Positions 24,625-31,406 of a stretch of DNA of 64,000 nucleotides are shown one piece after another. Position 1 is the stretch's first letter; the number at the start of each line of letters is the position of its first letter. Source of the stretch: Leptospira sp. 96542 (GTDB taxonomy: Bacteria > Spirochaetota > Leptospiria > Leptospirales > Leptospiraceae). The stretch lies in contig JARJFC010000010.1 in the NCBI GenBank assembly GCA_029310945.1, positions 1 through 64,000 of the forward strand, given 5' to 3'. Position numbers and translations under genes: made by a program. A model generated the notes under the pieces. The model ran no database searches. It saw only the letters and a program-made list of their open reading frames with translations, and was not told the DNA's origin.

Positions 24625-25543
24625 TTGGCTTACCGCGAGTACGAATTCATCACAGACCAATGTAGTTTCCAAGGCAAGGCCTGGACGAATGCGGAAAACC
24701 TTTCCAACGGCGATGTTTCCCCTACCTGGTCTGGTATCCAGAAATCGAAAGGCATAGTGGAAAAAGGGATTGCCTTCACCGAACAGGATGATACAATTTC
24801 TGGAAATCTGAGAGGTCTAGCAGCTAAAATGAGTTTGGCGGTTGTGGGTATCGAAGTCCTCGAAGAGGAGACAACTGTTTACAATTTTGAAGTGGAAGAG
24901 GATCATACATATTTTGTGACCGAGGCGGAGGTCTGGGTGCATAATAATCCATACTGTTTACGTGGTGCAATAAGTTATGGAAATGTTTTACAACTACAAA
25001 CTTGTAAGGATCAGGCTTGTAAAGAAAAAGTAGCAGAACAGATCACTAAAGCCAGCGAGGCAGAACTTAAAATTTTGGCAGTGGAAGCAGGTCTATTGGG
25101 CAGCGTCATGGCATGCACATATGCTTGTCCACCGCTGATTGCAACTGGGCAAGGAGGAATCAATAGGATATCTTCATTATTTCAAAATATCGGTAGATCG
25201 AATCCGAATGCAGTGCAACAGGAAATTAAGACTGGACAAGAAGCAGCTAAGGGGATAACAAATACTGTACCTAGATCAGAATCAGTTTTAGGACATATTT
25301 TTAGAAATGCTTCAGGCCATGTTAATCCTTTTACAGTTTTCGTCTCAAGAAAGGTATATAAATTTAATTGAAATGGTAGCTAATAATTCAGCTAATCTTA
25401 ATCCTAATGTTTTGACTAATTTTCAGAGAACGGCTGGAGGCTTTCAAGGGTTTTCCCAAACATTTAGAAATGGAAGTCAAGTATGGACTCAAACACTTAA
25501 TGGAAATATCATCAATGCAGGAGTAAATGCTATTCCTAAGTAA
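24625..25543 (+). pseudogene. polymorphic-toxin remnant 3: Hint end plus toxin tip, frameshifted
   Basis: The first frame (to 25371) starts in divergent Hint-like sequence ('AENLSNGDVSPTWSG') and passes the conserved Hint end 'DHTYFVTEAEVWVHN'. It continues into a helical linker and the start of a C-terminal domain, 'LGHIFRNASGHVNPFTV'. A one-base shift at about 25345 moves the rest into another frame: 'SSQERYINLIEMVANN', 'FSQTFRNGSQVWTQTLNG', 'NIINAGVNAIPK', stop at 25543. Read across the shift, this is a continuous tip of about 80 residues with His and Arg residues ('GHIFR', 'GHV') of the kind seen in small nuclease toxins; the activity is not established. The Hint cleavage Cys is missing. 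Confidence 0.7.
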
Positions 25544-25554
25544 CAGTTCAAAAA

Positions 25555-26043
25555 ATGAATGCAGCAATAATTAAAGATATAAATAAGGAATATATAGAAG
25601 CTGTTGAGCTTTATGAGAAGGATATAAAAAAATCTGCATCTCTTGAGAGTTATATCAATTTAGCTTTCTTGTACTGGTGTTTTGCTTTTGAGCTTTTTGA
25701 GTTTAATATTCCAAATAACATCTCTGAAAAATTGAGCGCTATTGGTGGGAATAGATATTCAATGATTCTAGAAATAGGATTGAATGACTATCCCAATAGT
25801 ATAGAATTGCATTTTTGGCAAAGATATTTTTCACATATAAGTTTTGGTGATGAGTTTTTCGCTAGTGATTGTAAACAATTAATAGAAAAATATAGAGACG
25901 ATGAAAATATTGTTCCCTATTTCTACCTCTATCTTTTTGATAAAAAAAAGTTTGAAATAGAAAAAAATAAAATATTAGATGAATGTAGTAAACAACCTAC
26001 GGCAAAGAATATTTATATAAGGTCTATAATAGAGAATAAGTAA
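25555..26043 (+). CDS. probable immunity protein for toxin tip 3
   Basis: 162 aa, acidic, all-helical prediction. N-terminal 'YIEAVELYEKDIKKSASLES' followed by 'YINLAFLYWCFAFELFEFN' looks like a TPR-type helical pair, and more helices follow. Base composition is markedly AT-rich compared with flanking housekeeping genes. It begins 11 bases after the toxin-tip stop on the same strand. Family knowledge: immunity proteins follow their toxin directly and are often helical and acidic. No named family is recognised. Confidence 0.62.
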   Translation: MNAAIIKDINKEYIEAVELYEKDIKKSASLESYINLAFLYWCFAFELFEFNIPNNISEKLSAIGGNRYSMILEIGLNDYPNSIELHFWQRYFSHISFGDEFFASDCKQLIEKYRDDENIVPYFYLYLFDKKKFEIEKNKILDECSKQPTAKNIYIRSIIENK

Positions 26044-26160
26044 AGTTACTACTAAGGGGAGTCAAACTGGAAATTGTCCCAAAAGCCGTTAGGATTCAAT
26101 TATGCGGATAAACTGTAATAGTTACCATAAAATCTGACACTCATTTAATGTTTGTTAAAT

Positions 26161-26458
26161 TCATTGTAAGCTGTCAAGATACTTTTGCTTAGCTAGTTCT
26201 TTTGTGTCAAGAAATGTTTGCTAGGGTGTTTTTCCAAAGCAGTATTTCCCTTGGTGAGTTTTCTCCATGTTATATTATCCAAATATCTAAGTCTTTTTGC
26301 AACTCATCAATTGAGTTGTAAACTTTTTTTCTCAAGGCAATGGCGTAGAACTCATCTTGAATCGTTCGGTGGAATCGCTCACATATCCATTTGATTGTGG
26401 CTGCCTTGCTCTTGTTTTGTATCCGCCAAATCTCCCCATCTTTCCAAAACCTGATCAA
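26161..26458 (-). pseudogene. transposase C-terminal fragment, IS481/IS3-like integrase core
   Basis: Read on the minus strand: 'ICERFHRTIQDEFYAIALRK' then 'KVYNSIDELQKDLDIWI', the classic DDE region around the catalytic Glu with its following helices. After a frameshift it continues 'THQGKYCFGKTP', an in-frame stop, and 'QTFLDTKELAKQKYLDSLQ' to a stop at 26161. Upstream, 'RARQPQSNG' appears in another frame. At least two frameshifts and one nonsense codon make it dead. The rest of the element is absent. Confidence 0.72.
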
Positions 26459-26463
26459 GCTTT

Positions 26464-26592
26464 TATCATTGTTATACGGAGCATAAAAAAGTCAACGTTG
26501 CCGAATGGGATAGGCTGATAGAGAAACAGATTATATCCTAATTAAAAATGCAATGATTTTTGTTTGCAAGAAAATTTGAGCGTTTATATCTT
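26464..26592 (+). mobile_element. IS66-type TnpA remnant 3
   Basis: Same sequence family as 22091-22235: 'AEWDRLIEKQIIS' then stop, then in another frame 'DFCLQENLSVYIF'. It lies head to head with the decayed IS481-like fragment. Confidence 0.55.
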
Positions 26593-26737
26593 CGTCCTGT
26601 CTTGCCGAACGTAATTTGCTCCTATTTCCCCAACGGACGTGAATCCGTAAGACGTTATGCGTAATTGCCAAAATATCAATTTTATTCCGCAAAAATAAGA
26701 TTGACTACAATTCTATAGTATATACAATGTTTATACC

Positions 26738-26974
26738 ATGGAATCAACAATACAAAAATGGGGAAATAGCTTAGGAATTAGAATTCCGAAACTCTTTGCG
26801 AAACAACTTGAACTTGGTGACGGAAGTCAGGTCGAAGTTATCCAAGAGGGAAATAAAATAATAATATATCCATACAATAAAGAATCCCTAGATCAGAAAT
26901 TAAAGAAAATTAACAAAAAAAATCTTCATAACGAAATAGAGGTTGGGCATCCAGTAGGAAATGAATTTTGGTAA
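26738..26974 (+). CDS. mazE: MazE-type antitoxin (AbrB/SpoVT swapped-hairpin)
   Basis: 78 aa. N-terminal DNA-binding hairpin 'STIQKWGNSLGIRIPKLFAK' and 'VEVIQEGNKIIIYPYN' are the AbrB/MazE signature. The acidic C-terminal tail would wrap the toxin. It overlaps the mazF start by 7 bases. Resembles the leptospiral ChpI antitoxin class. A GTATATAC palindrome just upstream (about 26718-26725) is a possible operator. Confidence 0.9.
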   Translation: MESTIQKWGNSLGIRIPKLFAKQLELGDGSQVEVIQEGNKIIIYPYNKESLDQKLKKINKKNLHNEIEVGHPVGNEFW

Positions 26975-27315
26975 GTAAGAGAAAATATATACCAAATCAA
27001 GGCGATATCGTCTGGTTAAACTTTAATCCACAAGCAGGGCATGAACAAATGGGCAGAAGACCTGCACTTGTTCTTTCACCATTACAATACAACCTTAAGA
27101 CTTCATTAGCAATTTTCTGTCCTATTACGAGTAAAGAGAAAGGATATCCTTTCGAAGTACCAATTTTAGGCAAAAAAATCAAAGGATCTGTCTTATCTGA
27201 TCAAATTAAAAGTTTAGACTGGACAAGGCGAAATGCTGAATTCATAGAAGCAATTGAAAAATCAGCTCTAAAAGAAGTTGAAGAAAATTTGAAATTATTA
27301 ATTTTTGCTTCTTAA
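26968..27315 (+). CDS. mazF: MazF-family endoribonuclease toxin
   Basis: 115 aa, normal MazF length. Visible landmarks: 'GDIVWLNFNPQAGHEQMGRR' (the basic/aromatic RNA-binding loop), 'PALVLSP', 'CPITSKEKGYPFEV' and 'VLSDQIKSLDW', where the Thr/Ser and Gln-Ile-Lys-Ser residues are conserved in PemK/MazF toxins. The start codon is TTG, overlapping the antitoxin stop, which should keep toxin translation coupled and low. Predicted to cleave mRNA at a short sequence. Confidence 0.9.
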   Translation: MVSKRKYIPNQGDIVWLNFNPQAGHEQMGRRPALVLSPLQYNLKTSLAIFCPITSKEKGYPFEVPILGKKIKGSVLSDQIKSLDWTRRNAEFIEAIEKSALKEVEENLKLLIFAS

Positions 27316-27387
27316 ATAGGTACTGGCGCATAACAGCGTCTGAACGCTTCGCTTCGGCACAAGGCTTTGCTCGGTCTGCGACACATA

Positions 27388-27430
27388 GGTATTCCCCCAA
27401 AAAATTGGACACAAAATTTGGGGGAATACC
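27388..27430. repeat. 14-bp perfect inverted repeat downstream of mazF
   Basis: GGTATTCCCCCAAA (27388-27401) and TTTGGGGGAATACC (27417-27430), separated by 15 bases. No U-run follows on either strand, so a simple intrinsic terminator is unlikely. It abuts copy C of the dispersed repeat. Confidence 0.65.
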
Positions 27431-27649
27431 ACATACACGCAATGCGAGTAAGCGCAAATTTTTTTCACGATCACCATTGTTTTTGTACGACAAGTTTAGT
27501 GAATTCTACGTTTATAATTTTAACCCCAGCGCCAGCGATCGCAGCGGAAATCCTTTTCCATGGGAAAAGATTGGAGCGAAGAGCGCGGTCGGTTCGTATA
27601 TAGAATTTAAATAAACTAACAAATCCGAGGCGCCAGAAGGAATACAAAC
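27431..27649. repeat. dispersed repeat, copy C, with a nested element
   Basis: Begins ACATACACGCAATGCGAGTA, AGCGCAAA, T-run, CACGATCA (as in copies A and B) and ends AATAAACTAACAAATCCGAG, GCGCCAGAAGG (as in copy B). Compared with B it carries an extra block at about 27490-27600, inside which lies the second stem-loop element (27534-27592). Confidence 0.6.
27534..27592. repeat. dispersed stem-loop element, copy 2
   Basis: AGCGATCGCAGCGGAAATCC, short hairpin CTTTTCC-ATG-GGAAAAG, then GATTGGAGCGAAGAGCGCGG. Outer sequences match copy 1 at 3931-4022; the hairpin arm lengths and loop differ, but complementarity is preserved. Confidence 0.6.
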
Positions 27650-27652
27650 ACC

Positions 27653-27674
27653 AGCCTAACATTTCTGTTAGGCT
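27653..27674 (-). terminator. hairpin downstream of the lipoprotein gene
   Basis: AGCCTAAC-6 bases-GTTAGGCT, a perfect 8-bp stem 24 bases beyond the stop of the lipoprotein gene at 27698. The bases after the stem on the minus strand are GGTGTTTGTATT, only moderately U-rich. Confidence 0.5.
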
Positions 27675-27697
27675 AGGTTAGTTTAGTTACAATTTGA

Positions 27698-28201
27698 TTA
27701 GTTGTCAGTAACTGCAGCTCCGATCCCTGCTGTGATCGTATTTGTAGTGTTTATGAAAATCAGATAATCGCCGGCAGTATTGATAGTGTAAACGTGTGAA
27801 ATGCTTGTACTACCCACTGTGTAGTCAGTTGTAACGGTTGCAACATTTTGCGAAGTGTTAAGTGGACACTCTGATTGTTTAAAAATGGTTGAGGAGGTAG
27901 GTCCGCCAGTGATTGTGATTTTTTGGGTGGCTCTCACACCTTTCGCTGAAATTACCGCCAAAGTTGCTGACCCAACTTTAATGGAAGATACACTCGCATT
28001 ATTCCCATTTGTTCCCGCGTTCGACAAAGGGATTGCGCCAAGGCTAATACCGGAAGCTGTCACTTGGCAAGTTGCGCCACTACTAGAAAGAGCAAGTAAG
28101 GCCAAAAGAGCAGTGTTATCATCTTCTTTTTCTTTGGGGCAATTGATAAAAAGGGCAGCTACAAGAGTGAGCCCAACCAATTTTGTAATATTCTTAAACA
28201 T
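27698..28201 (-). CDS. putative surface lipoprotein, possibly phase-variable
   Basis: 167 aa from the ATG at 28201, which has a strong TTAGGAG site 6 bases upstream. A signal peptide with lipobox 'LVAALFINC' is followed by a short acidic linker 'PKEKEDDNTALLALLALSSS'. The mature protein is a Thr/Ser/Gly/Ala-rich beta-type domain ('ITITGGPTSSTIFKQ', 'YTINTAGDYLIFINTTN'), consistent with a surface-exposed sandwich fold. Two Cys residues may form a disulfide. The best-scoring upstream promoter contains an 11-C tract between its -35 and -10 boxes. Function unknown. Confidence 0.85.
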   Translation of the reverse strand: MFKNITKLVGLTLVAALFINCPKEKEDDNTALLALLALSSSGATCQVTASGISLGAIPLSNAGTNGNNASVSSIKVGSATLAVISAKGVRATQKITITGGPTSSTIFKQSECPLNTSQNVATVTTDYTVGSTSISHVYTINTAGDYLIFINTTNTITAGIGAAVTDN

Positions 28202-28262
28202 AGTTTCTCCTAACATATATAACCAAATGTTCGGTGGTCTCCAACTAACAAAATGGTTTGGT

Positions 28263-28289
28263 AAAATATGCGGGGGGGGGGGTAGTCAA
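28263..28289 (-). promoter_or_regulatory. promoter with an 11-C homopolymer in the spacer
   Basis: On the minus strand: -35 TTGACT (28289-28284), then T/A, C11 (28282-28272) and GCA, then -10 TATTTT (28268-28263). The spacer is 15 bases with 11 Cs; adding two Cs would give 17. It ends about 60 bases before the lipoprotein ATG. An alternative promoter, TTGGAG-17-TATATA, lies closer but would start transcription almost on the ribosome-binding site. Confidence 0.55.
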
Positions 28290-28305
28290 TGATTTTTTCG
28301 TCTAA

Positions 28306-29262
28306 CTAAAACCATTTTTTGATTTTAAAGTAAAACATCATCATCACACCGAGTAATCCCATGATTGCGATTGAAAGATGGAAACCAAACTCCCAAGACA
28401 ACCAAGGCATGACAGTGAAATTCATACCAAAAATACCTGCCACGAGTGACATGGGTAACATAATGGCTGTCATAATGGTGAGAGTCTTCATTATATCATT
28501 GGTTTTGCGTGTAGAAATGGCGATATGAGCTTCTAAAGCAGAGGATATTGATTCGATATTACTTTCAACCATTTCCAAGATGCGAATAGAATGATCTTTT
28601 ACATCGCGAAAGAATGCATCGGCATCATCACTAAAAAAAGAATTTTTGATTTTTTCTAAATCTTCCAATACTTCTTTGTTTTGGATCATTCCTTTTTTGA
28701 TGGACAATAAAGATGCGCGGAGGCTATAAACGTTGCTAATATCCAATGTTTTTGTGTTGGTAAAAATCTGTTCTTCAAAATGTTCAATTCGTTCTTCAAT
28801 TTTTTGCGCAATCAGCAAGGTATGGTCTGTTTCTACATCCAAAATTTTGTGAACAATGAATTCATATCCCCTTGACAAAATTTTTTGATTTGATTTCCAA
28901 TTTTCGATCATGTCGCCAATGGAGTTTCGATAATCAAGTGTGAGCGAAATGATTTGGTTTGGAGTTAAAATAAAGTTAAAGTTTTTTTGTGTAAGGAGAT
29001 TTTTTTCGTAATGAAACCCTTTAAAGATAAAGAAGATATAATTTGGAAAAATTTCGAGTTTGATTCTACTATTCGGATTCAAGATATCTTCAATGGTTAA
29101 GGGATGTATATTGTGTTTTGAAAATAAGAGACTTAGATTTTCTTCGTTATCGGCAGTTAAGTGGATCCAATGTTTTGCATGTTTGGATACAGGGAGAGGT
29201 GTATTTACCACAACTTCCTCTTTTGTGGTTGGGGTTAAAATATAACTACAAATAGCTGGCAT
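28306..29262 (-). CDS. corA: CorA-family magnesium/divalent-cation channel
   Basis: 318 aa. The large N-terminal cytosolic domain ends in a long helix ('SISSALEAHIAISTRKTNDI'). Two C-terminal transmembrane helices follow, the first ending in the signature 'GIFGMNF' (the GMN selectivity motif of CorA) and the second followed by a basic tail 'FKIKKWF'. 'HPLTIEDILNPNSRIKLEIF' near residue 53 is the usual CorA N-domain motif. It lies 2 bases downstream of the M61 peptidase gene, so the two are co-transcribed. Other CorA-like proteins carry Co2+ or Ni2+, so specificity is presumed. Confidence 0.92.
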   Translation of the reverse strand: MPAICSYILTPTTKEEVVVNTPLPVSKHAKHWIHLTADNEENLSLLFSKHNIHPLTIEDILNPNSRIKLEIFPNYIFFIFKGFHYEKNLLTQKNFNFILTPNQIISLTLDYRNSIGDMIENWKSNQKILSRGYEFIVHKILDVETDHTLLIAQKIEERIEHFEEQIFTNTKTLDISNVYSLRASLLSIKKGMIQNKEVLEDLEKIKNSFFSDDADAFFRDVKDHSIRILEMVESNIESISSALEAHIAISTRKTNDIMKTLTIMTAIMLPMSLVAGIFGMNFTVMPWLSWEFGFHLSIAIMGLLGVMMMFYFKIKKWF

Positions 29263-29264
29263 AT

Positions 29265-31142
29265 CTAAATTTGATTCTCAAAAAAATAACTAGACATTCG
29301 TTTTTGATTTTCAGTTGGATTTTGGATTGTTACTAGTTTTTTCACTTTGAAAGATGTGGTAACTTCAATGATTGTTTCTCGCAGTTTATTATTACGAGCG
29401 ATGGTTAAATGGAATTTTTCACCTGGCAAAGCCTGTTTTTCAAACCTCTGAAATGCTGTTAGGTTAACTCGTTTACCATTGACAGCAATGATTTCATCAT
29501 CAATTTGTAGTTGTATCGAATTTGTTTCTGATTTGTGGATTATCTTTTGGACAAACAAATTTCCATTTTTTTCCTTTAGCTTAAATCCAAAATCTCCAAT
29601 CGGATCCGATTCCATTTTTTGTAAACCGATCTTAGACAAATACAAAGCCACTGGTATCTTTTTTGGTTTTTCTAGGTATTCATTAAATTCCAATTTGAGG
29701 TTGATTCCCGTTACTTCTTCGCAAACTTCAAAAAATTCTTGTTTGGTAAAACCCCTCCCTTTTTCTACTGCGTATAAATTATACAACCGATTGTAAATCT
29801 GTTTCAGAGAAAATTTTCCTTCTGATTGTTCCAAAAGAAAAATATTCATACATAAAACGAGCACTCCTCCCTTCGTATAATATGAAACTGTCGTATTATG
29901 GCTGTTTGCATTTCGTTTGTAATATTTTGTCCAAGCAGTGAAGGATGATTCTTCCAAACTCATCCAGTCTTCTCCTTCTGTTTCTTCCAGGGCAAATATA
30001 TCGGATTGAAAACGAGAAATATACTCATCCCTTGTTAAAAATCCTGAAAGATACAAAAAATACATATCATAAAAACTCGTAACACCTTCGGCGATCCAAA
30101 GTTCTTTTGTGAGGTTTGGTTTTTGGTAATCAAATGGTCCTAAGGCAATGGGTCGAATGCGTTTTACATTCCAAAGGTGAAAATATTCATGAGACAAGAG
30201 TTCGAGTAAACGTTTGTATTCGTCATCGTCTCCAATGAGTTCTGGGTTGAAAAAATTGATGCTTGATTTTTTGTGTTCCAATCCTCCGTAAGATGGCATC
30301 GACAAATTAACAACAAACAAATAATATTCATTGGGGCTTGAACCCATCCATTGGATTTGTGTTTCCGTAATTTTTTGTAAATCGTTTGTGAGTTTTGTTT
30401 TAAAATCAAAACCTATATCGCCTTCAATGAGGAGTTCGTGTTTTGTTCCTCCCGATTCAAAAAACAGAGAGTTCCATATTGTTAAATGGAAAGGGGAGTC
30501 GTACAATTCATCAAAATCAATTGCCTTAAACTTTTGTTTGGAAGTTCTTTCTAAACTTGTATAAATATTCGGAAAAAAATTATCCACATCAAATTCAACT
30601 GTTACTTCCGAATCTAAAGAATTTTCTTTGTATAAAAACATCGCAGGTGGATTTATGAATCCAAATTCGTTTGTTAAATAATTGGTACGAACGGTATAAT
30701 CCTCAAAAGCATAAATGATATATTCAATTTGAAATTCGCTCAAATTGGTATCGATGAGCCAACGGTTCTGATCTAACATCTCATATGCGATGTTCTCGCC
30801 AGTTTTAATATTTTTCACATAAAATTTATGTAAATGGGTCACGTAATCCCGTATCATATATGAACCCGGTGTCCAGTTGGGCAAAGAAAATATTGGTTTC
30901 GGGTCACTAGAATGTACGGTGAGTTTAACAGAAAAATAATGTCTGTTTATATCCAAAATACTGACCAGATAAGACAGTATGGTGGTTTGACTTTTGATTT
31001 TGGGATTTGGTTCTAAATTTTCTTTTGCCATCCAATCACTAAGGTTTGGATTTTTTATGATTTGTGCAAATGTTTTCTTGACACCTTTTTTGATTGTACT
31101 AAGAAATGGGTAGCTAAGGTATAAGCAAAGGAGGTGGTCCAT
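29265..31142 (-). CDS. M61 glycyl aminopeptidase-type protease with PDZ domain
   Basis: 625 aa if started at 31142; an ATG at 31031 (588 aa) is equally possible, since the first 37 residues look unlike the family and neither start has a good ribosome-binding site. The M61 N-domain begins near 'RHYFSVKLTV' with 'LPNWTPGSYMIRDY'. The zinc site is 'LLSHEYFHLWNVKRIRP' (HExxH) with the third ligand Glu in 'ELWIAEGVTSFYD'. A C-terminal PDZ-like segment contains 'IQLQIDDEIIAVNGKRV'. No signal peptide is evident with either start, so it is probably cytosolic. Forms an operon with corA. Confidence 0.88.
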   Translation of the reverse strand: MDHLLCLYLSYPFLSTIKKGVKKTFAQIIKNPNLSDWMAKENLEPNPKIKSQTTILSYLVSILDINRHYFSVKLTVHSSDPKPIFSLPNWTPGSYMIRDYVTHLHKFYVKNIKTGENIAYEMLDQNRWLIDTNLSEFQIEYIIYAFEDYTVRTNYLTNEFGFINPPAMFLYKENSLDSEVTVEFDVDNFFPNIYTSLERTSKQKFKAIDFDELYDSPFHLTIWNSLFFESGGTKHELLIEGDIGFDFKTKLTNDLQKITETQIQWMGSSPNEYYLFVVNLSMPSYGGLEHKKSSINFFNPELIGDDDEYKRLLELLSHEYFHLWNVKRIRPIALGPFDYQKPNLTKELWIAEGVTSFYDMYFLYLSGFLTRDEYISRFQSDIFALEETEGEDWMSLEESSFTAWTKYYKRNANSHNTTVSYYTKGGVLVLCMNIFLLEQSEGKFSLKQIYNRLYNLYAVEKGRGFTKQEFFEVCEEVTGINLKLEFNEYLEKPKKIPVALYLSKIGLQKMESDPIGDFGFKLKEKNGNLFVQKIIHKSETNSIQLQIDDEIIAVNGKRVNLTAFQRFEKQALPGEKFHLTIARNNKLRETIIEVTTSFKVKKLVTIQNPTENQKRMSSYFFENQI

Positions 31143-31406
31143 TTGGAATATAGTTGTTACAACAAAAGAATTTTGACCCGCGAGGTGGCTTGGGCAACAA
31201 AAGCCTAACAGTTTCGTTGCAAAACCGACCAGTCACAATCTTTCCAAGCTCCGAAGGTTGGTCTCCTTTGGGTCTATTGGCAGTCGCTTGGGAAGGTTCC
31301 TCTTTTGTTCGTTCTAAATGCCTTCAGTGATTCTGTCTTTTTTCGAAAATCAACTGCCTTGTTTCGTCTCTCTTCGGGTTATCTAACGAAATTCAAAATA
31401 CAAATT
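31143..31406. other. intergenic region, nothing recognised
   Basis: 264 bases between the M61 gene and a chemoreceptor. No tRNA-like fold, terminator with U-run or open frame of note. Confidence 0.4.

Noticed and set aside
27653..27674. GCCTAAC...GTTAGGC as the outer cores of an integron attC site
   Set aside because: Only six bases separate the two cores, so there is no room for an attC fold; it is better explained as a terminator hairpin.
31143..31406. Possible tRNA or small RNA in the gap upstream of the M61 gene
   Set aside because: No cloverleaf, no T-loop GGTTCGA, no terminator with U-run found by eye.
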